This document shows positions 6,755 through 11,977 of a stretch of DNA of 13,528 bases, piece by piece (position 1 is the first letter of the stretch; every line of letters begins with the position of its first letter). The stretch is from Sphingomonadales bacterium (GTDB lineage Bacteria > Pseudomonadota > Alphaproteobacteria > Sphingomonadales > Sphingomonadaceae): contig JAGWUU010000054.1 in the NCBI GenBank assembly GCA_028868335.1, positions 1 to 13,528 of the forward strand, written 5' to 3'. The position numbers and the translations under genes were made by a program. A model generated the notes under the pieces. The model saw only the letters and a list, made by a program, of their open reading frames with translations, did not search any database and was not told the DNA's origin.

Positions 6755-7369
6755 CTACAGGCGGGACAACAGCCAGGGCAAGGCATGTTCCCAGGTGTCG
6801 ATCCGGGCGTGGGCATGGCCAGCCTCGAATCCGCAGGTGATGTGCGGGGCAAGCGTTGGCTCCCCGCACAGGTGCAGTCGATCGATATGCGGAACCATTT
6901 CCGCCGCCGACCCGTGGTGTTGGGCAAGGTCGTCGATGAACACGGCGTGCGACGGCTGATACTTGTCGAGGATCGCCTGGATTGCCGGGCCCTTCGGTCC
7001 CTGGTTGGTGAACACCGCAACGTCGATGCCGTGGCCGAGCAATTGCTGGCGCCGCGCCGCATTGTGCTTGTCGGCAAGGTTGGTCAGCACCACCACGTCG
7101 GCATGGTCCTGCAAGGTCCGGATCGCGCCGACCGCGCCGATGATCGGGCTCTGGCGGTGCATCTCGTTGTCGAAGAACAGATTGAGGAGGCGCCAGATTT
7201 CCGCTGGCTCGACCGGTTCTCCGGTGGCCTTGTCGCGGATTGCCTTGCCGAAATCGTTTCCGACCAGCTTGAACGAAACCGGCTGCGTCTCCTCCAGCCA
7301 TTGCCCGAACGGCACGATCATGTGCAGCAGCACTTCGTCGCAATCGCTGATGATCAGGGGTTTCGCCAC
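6755..7369 (-). CDS. HAD superfamily hydrolase
   Basis: A 204-residue haloacid dehalogenase-fold phosphatase-like protein. All four HAD motifs are visible: motif I D9-C10-D11 (ISDCDEV, nucleophile D9), motif II T96 in VVVLTNL, motif III K126 in GPKGPA, and motif IV D146-D147 in VFIDDL. A cap-like region spans about residues 20-80. The replacement of the usual D-x-D-x-T by D-C-D-E-V leaves the general acid/base D11 intact. The GTG at 7369 was chosen because it is 4 nt past the upstream stop, puts motif I close to the N-terminus as usual, and has AAAGG upstream; the longer open frame is unlikely. Substrate unknown; its operon partners (RidA, GDPD) hint at metabolite repair or phosphometabolite clean-up. 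Confidence 0.87.
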   Translation of the reverse strand: MAKPLIISDCDEVLLHMIVPFGQWLEETQPVSFKLVGNDFGKAIRDKATGEPVEPAEIWRLLNLFFDNEMHRQSPIIGAVGAIRTLQDHADVVVLTNLADKHNAARRQQLLGHGIDVAVFTNQGPKGPAIQAILDKYQPSHAVFIDDLAQHHGSAAEMVPHIDRLHLCGEPTLAPHITCGFEAGHAHARIDTWEHALPWLLSRL

Positions 7370-7373
7370 AGTT

Positions 7374-7643
7374 CTACAACCTTTCCCGCGCGGCCATGAG
7401 TTCGGAGGGTTCAACGCTCAGCGCTTGCGCCGCGGCGACTAGGTCCGGCTCATGCTGGCTCAGGAAATCCAGCACAGCACCAAGCACCGCGGGATCGCCG
7501 AGGCCGCCGCGCAGTTCGCCGGGGGTCAGCCCGGTCAGGCCCAGCAACCGTTCCGCGCGTGCCTCATCGGACAGTACCCAGCCCAACGCGCCCAGCGCCA
7601 GGGTGAAGGCGTCTTGGCCGGGGGAATTGGGTTTGGGCAGAAT
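7374..7643 (-). CDS. DUF3572 family protein with a non-canonical start
   Basis: A small alphaproteobacterial family of unknown function, about 89 residues as drawn. The sequence matches the family pattern through ALGWVLSDEARAERLL, LTGLTPGELRG, DPAVLGAVLDFLSQHEPDLV and the EPSELMAAR tail. Homology continues upstream of the first TTG (7586), into PNSPGQDAFTLALGALGW, so the TTG would cut off real protein. Back to the in-frame stop codon there is no ATG or GTG; the best candidate is ATT at 7643, 9 nt after GGAG (7653-7656), with CTG at 7640 as the alternative. First gene of the minus-strand operon, divergent from divK. Helical, cytoplasmic, acidic; function unknown. The start position is the least certain part. 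Confidence 0.78.
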   Translation of the reverse strand: MLPKPNSPGQDAFTLALGALGWVLSDEARAERLLGLTGLTPGELRGGLGDPAVLGAVLDFLSQHEPDLVAAAQALSVEPSELMAARERL

Positions 7644-7692
7644 TGTCAGGCACTCCGGCTGGATCGAAGCTGTAACCGTGATTTCCGAGCCG

Positions 7693-7709
7693 GGGAATGT
7701 TCCATTCCC
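7693..7709. promoter_or_regulatory. Dyad-symmetric site between divK and the DUF3572 operon
   Basis: GGGAATG-TTC-CATTCCC is a perfect 7-bp inverted repeat around a 3-base centre, in the 93-nt gap between the two divergent genes. The size and position fit a dimeric repressor's operator that could control both. The binding protein is not known. Confidence 0.55.
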
Positions 7710-7736
7710 TTTGAAATCACTTTAGGGCATGCGCTC

Positions 7737-8111
7737 ATGGCAAAGCGCATCCTGGTTGTCGAGGACAACGACCTCAACCGCAAGCTGTTCTGCGACGTCC
7801 TGAAGAGCCAGGGCTACGCCGTGGAGCCCTGCGCCGACGGGATGGAAGCGCTCGACCGCGCGCGCCAGTTCGTTCCCAACCTGATCATCATGGACATCCA
7901 GCTTCCCAACGTCTCGGGCCTTGACCTGATCGAAGCCGCCAAGGCCGACGCCACCCTGCGCAAGATCCCCGTCCTCGCCGTCACCGCTTATGCCGGGAAA
8001 GGCGACGAGGAGCGGATTCGCGATGCCGGGGCCGAGGGTTATCTTGCCAAGCCGGTTTCGATCGGACCGTTCATGGCGGCCGTTCGCGGGCTGGTAGAGA
8101 AGGTGGCCTAA
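7737..8111 (+). CDS. divK: Single-domain response regulator DivK
   Basis: A 124-residue stand-alone receiver domain with no output domain. It matches DivK, the alphaproteobacterial cell-fate regulator that is phosphorylated by DivJ, dephosphorylated by PleC, and acts through DivL/CckA to lower CtrA activity. Seen: acidic pocket E9-D10 in VVEDNDLNRKLF, phosphoacceptor Asp in IIMDIQLPNVSGLDLIE, the Thr in AVTAYAGKGDEERIRDAG, a hallmark stretch of DivK, and the Lys in AKPVSI. The ATG at 7737 has AGGG about 9 nt upstream; the frame is open further 5' but that part overlaps the divergent gene and is not receiver sequence. pleD, often next to divK, is not downstream here; a long non-coding stretch follows instead. 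Confidence 0.88.
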   Translation: MAKRILVVEDNDLNRKLFCDVLKSQGYAVEPCADGMEALDRARQFVPNLIIMDIQLPNVSGLDLIEAAKADATLRKIPVLAVTAYAGKGDEERIRDAGAEGYLAKPVSIGPFMAAVRGLVEKVA

Positions 8112-8216
8112 GCCTACGTCGCGATGAGCTTTTTGAGCAAACATAAAGCGAACATCTAAGAGTTATCGTCAGGCATTGTGCGGCAATATGGCTCACATCC
8201 CGGCAATTTTGTCGCG

Positions 8217-8231
8217 TTGTGCAATGCACAA
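8217..8231. repeat. Inverted repeat TTGTGC-AAT-GCACAA
   Basis: A perfect 6-bp dyad with a 3-base centre, 105 nt after the divK stop and flanked by the two TTGTCGCG copies. It is operator-sized, and no binding factor can be named. Confidence 0.45.
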
Positions 8232-8297
8232 AACCCATGAATTGTCGCGATTCAATGCCAAGCGACGTGATAAAGATAGATGTTTCAATAGTTTAGA

Positions 8298-8309
8298 CCG
8301 AGATCTCGG
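8298..8309. repeat. 12-bp perfect palindrome CCGAGATCTCGG
   Basis: Self-complementary 12-mer within the AT-rich part of the divK-ACP gap. There is no T-run next to it, so a terminator role is unlikely; a protein-binding site is possible. Confidence 0.45.
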
Positions 8310-8432
8310 GATTCCCCCAGTCATGCGCATGTCAAGGCGATTTATTTCATTTTATTTACGGCGAACGTCTTGATTGTGATTCGCTGAGGTGCAGAATCGC
8401 GCCAGTTCCGAAGTTGTCCAATTCTGAGGGAT

Positions 8433-8507
8433 GAGAGAGCGAGGTCGGCATGCTTCGCGGGCACAGCGCTCCTTCCACAAGGGTGATCTGGCAGTCCTCG
8501 CTCTCTC
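8433..8507. ncRNA. Candidate structured RNA with a 12-bp closing stem
   Basis: GAGAGAGCGAGG (8433-8444) and CCTCGCTCTCTC (8496-8507) are perfect reverse complements enclosing 51 nt. On the plus strand the interior can form at least one further hairpin, CCTT-CCAC-AAGG near 8471-8482, and possibly a second at the 5' side, giving a branched fold. Neither strand shows a standard T-run terminator. It matches no RNA family that I can recognise; the strand and the extent of any transcript are unknown. A mobile-element remnant is possible, but no target-site duplication flanks it. Confidence 0.4.
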
Positions 8508-8553
8508 CTTAACCTGACTGACAGAGGCGACTTTGTCGAGCGTCATTTGCACA

Positions 8554-8597
8554 ATCAAACGACCTAGGTTGAATGCGATTTTCGACGTCCGTTTGAT
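8554..8597. promoter_or_regulatory. Inverted repeat ATCAAACG / CGTTTGAT around a putative promoter
   Basis: ATCAAACG (8554-8561) and CGTTTGAT (8590-8597) are perfect inverted copies 28 bases apart. The second copy covers the possible -10 element of the ACP promoter. This is the arrangement expected of two half-sites or two operators for one regulator. Confidence 0.4.
8569..8597 (+). promoter_or_regulatory. Candidate promoter of the ACP-SPT operon
   Basis: TTGAAT (8569-8574) and TTTGAT (8592-8597) are separated by 17 nt; each matches 4 of 6 consensus positions. Transcription would begin near 8604, just before the nested hairpin at 8617, leaving a leader of about 130 nt. Confidence 0.3.
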
Positions 8598-8616
8598 AGG
8601 ATCTGATGCCCATTCC

Positions 8617-8652
8617 TTTCAATTGCACCGAGACCTCTCGACGCAATTGAAA
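8617..8652 (+). promoter_or_regulatory. Nested hairpin in the leader of the ACP gene
   Basis: Outer arms TTTCAATTGC (8617-8626) and GCAATTGAAA (8643-8652) pair perfectly. Inside, after symmetric AC/AC mismatches, CGAG (8629-8632) pairs with CTCG (8637-8640) around the loop ACCT. No T-run follows, so it is not a simple terminator. It lies 83 nt before the ACP start and could be an RNA control element, a stabilising 5' hairpin or a protein-binding dyad in DNA. Confidence 0.55.
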
Positions 8653-8735
8653 TTTGAGACTTCAGATCGCACGCCCCTATTCCGCCCCAATCCTCGGCCA
8701 AAGGGCCGCCAGACACTGACCGGAGCACACAACAC

Positions 8736-8975
8736 ATGGACCGCGACGCAACCGCCGCAAAGATCGCCGCGCTGATCGAGCCGTTCAACAAGAAGGGCAT
8801 CGCGATCACCGACGCCACGACCTTTGCCGGCGACCTTGAATTCGACAGCCTGACGGTGATGGATTTCGTCGCCGCGATCGAGGACGAGTTCGACATCATC
8901 ATCAGCATGAACCAGCAGGCCGAGATCGAAACTTACGGCCAGTTGGTCGACGCGGTGGTGAAGCTGCAGGGGTAG
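8736..8975 (+). CDS. Acyl carrier protein linked to serine palmitoyltransferase
   Basis: A 79-residue acidic acyl carrier protein. The phosphopantetheine attachment site is Ser38 in the FDSLTVMDFV motif, followed by the acidic helix AIEDEFDI. It differs from housekeeping AcpP, which normally sits next to fabF; its position just upstream of serine palmitoyltransferase on the same strand suggests a dedicated carrier that presents the fatty acyl chain for sphingolipid synthesis, as known in Caulobacter and other sphingolipid-making bacteria. The ATG at 8736 follows CCGGAG at moderate spacing. A 139-nt gap with a repeat element separates it from spt, so co-transcription is likely but not proven. 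Confidence 0.88.
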   Translation: MDRDATAAKIAALIEPFNKKGIAITDATTFAGDLEFDSLTVMDFVAAIEDEFDIIISMNQQAEIETYGQLVDAVVKLQG

Positions 8976-8997
8976 CGCGATCCTTGCCCCTCTTCCC

Positions 8998-9090
8998 GTC
9001 ATGCTGAACTTGTTTCAGCATCCATCGCGCCTCCGGGACGCGCAGGGTTGTCGGGCACGATGGACCCTGAAACACGTTCAGGGTGATGAC
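8998..9090. repeat. Dispersed intergenic palindromic repeat (sphingomonad type)
   Basis: A cruciform-like unit between the ACP gene and spt. Nested arms: GTCAT (8998-9002) with ATGAC (9086-9090); hairpin TGCTGAA-CTTGT-TTCAGCA (9002-9020); TCCATCG (9021-9027) with CGATGGA (9058-9064); inner CGCG pair; and hairpin CCCTGAA-ACACG-TTCAGGG (9065-9083). Translated in the wrong frame it yields the peptide WMLKQVQHDG, which I recall as a recurrent spurious translation in sphingomonad genomes, so I read it as a multi-copy repeat. Only one copy is in this window. Confidence 0.72.
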
Positions 9091-9114
9091 TGTTTTTTGG
9101 GGTAACCTGAGATA

Positions 9115-10317
9115 ATGACCGACCTCTTTTCCAAGTTCGACCCGCTGATCGAGCAACGCCGCGCCTTGTTGGCAACAGGCGTCACCGATCCGTTCAACCT
9201 GACGATGGAGCGCGTCGTCTCGCCCACCGTGGCGGTGTGCAACGGGCGCGAGACGATCCTGCTCGGCACCTACAACTACATGGGCATGACCTTCGATCCC
9301 GACGTGATCGAGGCGGGCAAGCAGGCGCTCGACGACTTCGGATCGGGCACCACCGGCAGCCGCGTGCTCAACGGCACCTATGCCGGACACCGCGCGGTCG
9401 AGGAAGCGCTGAAGGAATTCTACGCCATGGATCACGCCATGGTGTTCTCGACCGGCTATCAGGCCAACCTTGGCATCATCTCGACCATCGCCGGAAAGGG
9501 CGATTACATCGTGTTGGACATCGACAGCCACGCCTCGATCTGGGACGGGTGCAAGATGGGCGATGCCGAGGTCGTGCCCTTCAAGCACAACGACATCGAG
9601 GCGATGGAAAAGCGCCTCAAGCGCATTCCCGAAGGCGCGGGCAAGCTGGTTGTGCTGGAAGGCGTCTATTCGATGCTGGGTGACATCGCCCCGCTCAAGG
9701 AGATGATCAGGGTCGCCAAGGACAACGGCGCCATGGTGCTGGTCGACGAGGCGCACTCGATGGGCTTCATCGGCCCCAACGGGCGCGGCGTGGCCGAGGA
9801 CCAGGGCGTGCTTGATCAGGTGGATTTCGTGATCGGGACCTTCTCCAAATCGGTCGGTACGGTGGGCGGGTTCTGCGTTTCCAACCATCCCAAGTTCGAA
9901 ATCATGCGGCTGGTCTGCCGCCCCTATGTGTTCACCGCCAGCCTGCCGCCCAGCGTCGTCGCGACCGCCGCGACCAGCGTGCGCAAGCTGATGCATGCCG
10001 GAAACAAGCGCGCCCATTTGTGGGAGAACAGCCGCACCCTGCACAAGGGGCTGCGCGACAAGGGCTTCGAGCTTGGCACCAAGGAGCCGCAGAGCGCGAT
10101 CATCGCGGTGATCATGCCCGATCTGGAACGCGGGGCGATGATGTGGGAGGCGCTGCTGCGCGAGGGACTCTACGTCAACCTTGCCCGTCCGCCCGCGACC
10201 CCGGCGGGGATGACCCTGCTGCGCTGCTCTCTCTGCGCCGAGCATTCGGCCGAACAGGTCCAGACGATCCTCGGCATGTTCGAGCGCGCCGGCAAGGCGG
10301 TGGGGATCATAGCCTAG
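9115..10317 (+). CDS. spt: Serine palmitoyltransferase
   Basis: PLP-dependent alpha-oxoamine synthase that condenses L-serine with a palmitoyl thioester to 3-ketodihydrosphingosine, the first step of sphingolipid synthesis, in the cytoplasm or at the inner membrane. The 400-residue protein carries the PLP lysine K245 in TFSKSVGTVGG, the PLP-stacking H139 (DSHASIWDG), D211 and H214 (VDEAHSMG), R358 (LARPPAT) and R370. All are displaced by exactly 20 from the Sphingomonas paucimobilis enzyme as I recall it (K265, H159, D231, H234, R378, R390), which points to SPT rather than the related KBL, AONS or ALAS. The ATG at 9115 has only a weak ribosome site. The upstream ACP probably supplies the acyl chain; the next gene starts on the base after the stop. 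Confidence 0.93.
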   Translation: MTDLFSKFDPLIEQRRALLATGVTDPFNLTMERVVSPTVAVCNGRETILLGTYNYMGMTFDPDVIEAGKQALDDFGSGTTGSRVLNGTYAGHRAVEEALKEFYAMDHAMVFSTGYQANLGIISTIAGKGDYIVLDIDSHASIWDGCKMGDAEVVPFKHNDIEAMEKRLKRIPEGAGKLVVLEGVYSMLGDIAPLKEMIRVAKDNGAMVLVDEAHSMGFIGPNGRGVAEDQGVLDQVDFVIGTFSKSVGTVGGFCVSNHPKFEIMRLVCRPYVFTASLPPSVVATAATSVRKLMHAGNKRAHLWENSRTLHKGLRDKGFELGTKEPQSAIIAVIMPDLERGAMMWEALLREGLYVNLARPPATPAGMTLLRCSLCAEHSAEQVQTILGMFERAGKAVGIIA

Positions 10318-11139
10318 ATGGCCGGGGCAAGGTGGTTCGCCCGGCTGCTGACGCTAACCGGTCTGGCTGGCCACGCAGTGGCCGCCACGCCGCCCCTGCC
10401 CCCTCCTCCTTCGCCGCCTGTAGTCCCGGCCAATCCCTACCCGCCGATCGGGATGCGGGATGACGCCTGCCCCGCCAGCCTTGAGGGGCTTGGCGCCCTG
10501 GACGATCGCGTAGTCCGCAACGACTGGGCCTGGCTCTGCCGCTATCGCGCAGAGAACGCGCGCCTCGATCCGGCCCACCCGCCGCGTGTGGTGTTCATGG
10601 GCGATTCAATCACCCAGGGCTGGATCGACGCCGATCCCGCCTTCTTCGCGCAAGGCTATGCCGACCGAGGCATTTCCGGCCAGACCACCCCGCAGATGCT
10701 GGTGCGCTTCTGGCAGGACGTGATCGCGCTGCGCCCAAGTGTGGTCCACATCATGGGCGGGACCAACGACATCGCCGGCAACACCGGGCCGACCACGCCC
10801 GAGGCCTGGCAGAATGCGGTGCGCGCCATGGTGACGCTGGCCAAGGCGAACCACATCGCGGTAATCGTCGGTTCGATCCCGCCGTCGAACCACTTCGGCT
10901 GGAGCCCTGCGCAACAGCCCGCACCGTGGATCACCCGGCTCAACGCCTGGCTCAAGGATTATGCCAAGGCAGAAGGGCTGGTCTATGCCGACTACCACTC
11001 CGCGCTGGCCGGGCCGCAGGATGAACTACCGGCAGGGTACGGGGCCGACGGCGTTCATCCCAATTCGGCCGGTTATGCGGTGATGAGGCCAATCGCGGAA
11101 CAGGCGATCAAAGAGGCGGAGAAGAAGGCGCTGCCGTGA
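10318..11139 (+). CDS. Exported SGNH/GDSL-family hydrolase
   Basis: A 273-residue serine hydrolase of the SGNH superfamily (esterases, lipases, deacylases). The N-terminus is a signal peptide with likely cleavage after the AVA of AGHAVAA, then a proline-rich spacer (PPLPPPPSPP), so it should work in the periplasm or outside. All four signature blocks are present: block I FMGDSIT with nucleophile S97, block II GISGQTT, block III GGTND with N150, and block V D244-x-x-H247 (DGVHPN). The ATG follows the spt stop directly (TAGATG, no gap), which suggests translational coupling and a shared lipid pathway, for example acting on a sphingolipid or other acylated envelope glycolipid. That substrate is an inference. 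A strong hairpin follows the gene. Confidence 0.87.
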   Translation: MAGARWFARLLTLTGLAGHAVAATPPLPPPPSPPVVPANPYPPIGMRDDACPASLEGLGALDDRVVRNDWAWLCRYRAENARLDPAHPPRVVFMGDSITQGWIDADPAFFAQGYADRGISGQTTPQMLVRFWQDVIALRPSVVHIMGGTNDIAGNTGPTTPEAWQNAVRAMVTLAKANHIAVIVGSIPPSNHFGWSPAQQPAPWITRLNAWLKDYAKAEGLVYADYHSALAGPQDELPAGYGADGVHPNSAGYAVMRPIAEQAIKEAEKKALP

Positions 11140-11202
11140 GGTCCTGGCGCTCGGGCGACATGCTGAATATCTGAGCTGCCTTCGCTAGATTGAAGCTTCA
11201 AA

Positions 11203-11224
11203 GCCCTTCCCCACCGGGGAGGGC
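11203..11224. terminator. Strong hairpin between convergent genes, likely bidirectional terminator
   Basis: GCCCTTCCCC pairs with GGGGAGGGC around ACC, with one bulged T. It lies between the convergent SGNH hydrolase gene and the unknown gene at 11250. On the minus strand the stem is followed by TTTG; on the plus strand there is no T-run. The 12-bp palindrome TTGAAGCTTCAA (11190-11201) sits right beside it. Confidence 0.5.
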
Positions 11225-11249
11225 CGATTCAGCCAAATCAGCACAAACT

Positions 11250-11681
11250 CTAGCAAACCGAACGGCGGACGCTTGATTGAGCGGGCGCTCCGCGGCGCGT
11301 CAGGGCCACCTGCTCGGTGCTGAGCTGGCAACGCAGTTCGTGGGTCTGTTCATTCAGGATGCGATCGATGGAGCGCGCCCAGGCGGTCCGGTGGTCCTTG
11401 TCCGCAAGGCGGACCTTTTCGATCCAGCGGGCGATTGCGGATACGAACAGGTCCCTGATCGTATCGAGAGACTTGCAGAAGCGGGCCTTGCACCGCTCGG
11501 ATTCGAACGTCGATCCGTGGATTTCGACGAATCGGTAGAGATCGCACATGGCATTGTTGATCTCGCACCGCAGATCGAGGACGCGTTCGCCAAGCTGATC
11601 GCCACTACGGTAATCGATCAGTTCACCCAGGATCTGCTCGGTCAAGCGCTCGACGCGCGCAATCAGTCCGATAATGCCCAC
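11250..11681 (-). CDS. Hypothetical protein, divergent from the membrane regulator
   Basis: A 143-residue protein that I do not recognise. It starts with GTG at 11681, preceded by a perfect AGGAGG (11686-11691) 4 nt upstream, and its codons favour G/C at the third position, both signs of a real gene; a longer open frame on the opposite strand lacks these. The sequence is mostly helical and charged, has no signal peptide or membrane segment, and contains five cysteines (in DLRCEINNAMCDLY, ERCKARFCKS, ELRCQ) plus one at the very C-terminus. The spacing of the cysteines does not form a standard zinc finger. It may be controlled with or by the divergent gene at 11978. Confidence 0.65.
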   Translation of the reverse strand: MGIIGLIARVERLTEQILGELIDYRSGDQLGERVLDLRCEINNAMCDLYRFVEIHGSTFESERCKARFCKSLDTIRDLFVSAIARWIEKVRLADKDHRTAWARSIDRILNEQTHELRCQLSTEQVALTRRGAPAQSSVRRSVC

Positions 11682-11874
11682 TCGCCCTCCTGGCGTTCGT
11701 TCTGTGAACCTAAGGGGCTGGACGCCGGGTCGCGGAATCGCCCAGCCCCAGGTTGCGACCGGATGGGCCCTGTGGGCGTTTCGCCCTACCTGTTACCCAA
11801 ACTTCCAACGACCTGCCCAAACTGTGCCAGGGTATTGAAAAATTCGAAGTTTCATGGTGTAATGACGTGTTAAT

Positions 11875-11890
11875 GCCGATGTTAATCGGC
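11875..11890. promoter_or_regulatory. Dyad and TGTTAAT direct repeat upstream of the membrane regulator
   Basis: GCCGAT-GTTA-ATCGGC is a perfect 6-bp inverted repeat. It overlaps two copies of TGTTAAT that start at 11868 and 11880, so the TTAA cores are spaced by 8 bases, one more than a CtrA box. It lies about 90 nt before the start at 11978 and about 195 nt upstream of the divergent gene, and could control either. Confidence 0.4.
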
Positions 11891-11977
11891 GGCATCTTCT
11901 CGTGCGGCTCCGGATTTGCTCGAGCGCGGATTCCTGTCGACTCGTCATGGTCGATCGCACGGATAAGGTAACGGACA

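Larger units (their letters stand above)
8112..8735. other. 624-base non-coding region rich in inverted repeats
   Basis: Between divK and the acyl carrier protein gene no open frame has a convincing start, composition or family resemblance. The first half (about 8140-8370) is clearly more AT-rich than the surroundings. It holds the inverted repeats listed separately, two copies of TTGTCGCG 32 bases apart (8209-8216, 8241-8248), and a TTAACC at 8509-8514. Regulatory sequence and possibly a small RNA are the likely content. Confidence 0.6.

Noticed and set aside
5443..7399. Long plus-strand open frames (5443-6441 and 6368-7399)
   Set aside because: They lie antisense to the GDPD, RidA and HAD genes, all of which have intact catalytic motifs on the minus strand.
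8433..8507. Insertion-sequence or MITE remnant
   Set aside because: Terminal inverted repeats are present, but no target-site duplication is visible and there is no second copy in the window; a genome copy count would decide.
8352..8558. 68-codon minus-strand open frame over the 12-bp inverted repeat
   Set aside because: No ribosome site or family match; the inverted repeat better explains the sequence there.
8564..8908. 114-codon minus-strand open frame
   Set aside because: It overlaps the ACP gene and the nested hairpin, and has no supporting features.
8902..10245. 447-codon open frame on the minus strand, antisense to spt
   Set aside because: It covers the well-supported serine palmitoyltransferase gene in full GC-rich antisense frame and runs through the palindromic repeat; no family resemblance, low-complexity His/Arg/Gly composition.
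11277..11873. 198-codon open frame on the plus strand opposite the unknown gene
   Set aside because: No ribosome site, while the minus-strand gene has a perfect AGGAGG and favourable third-base composition.
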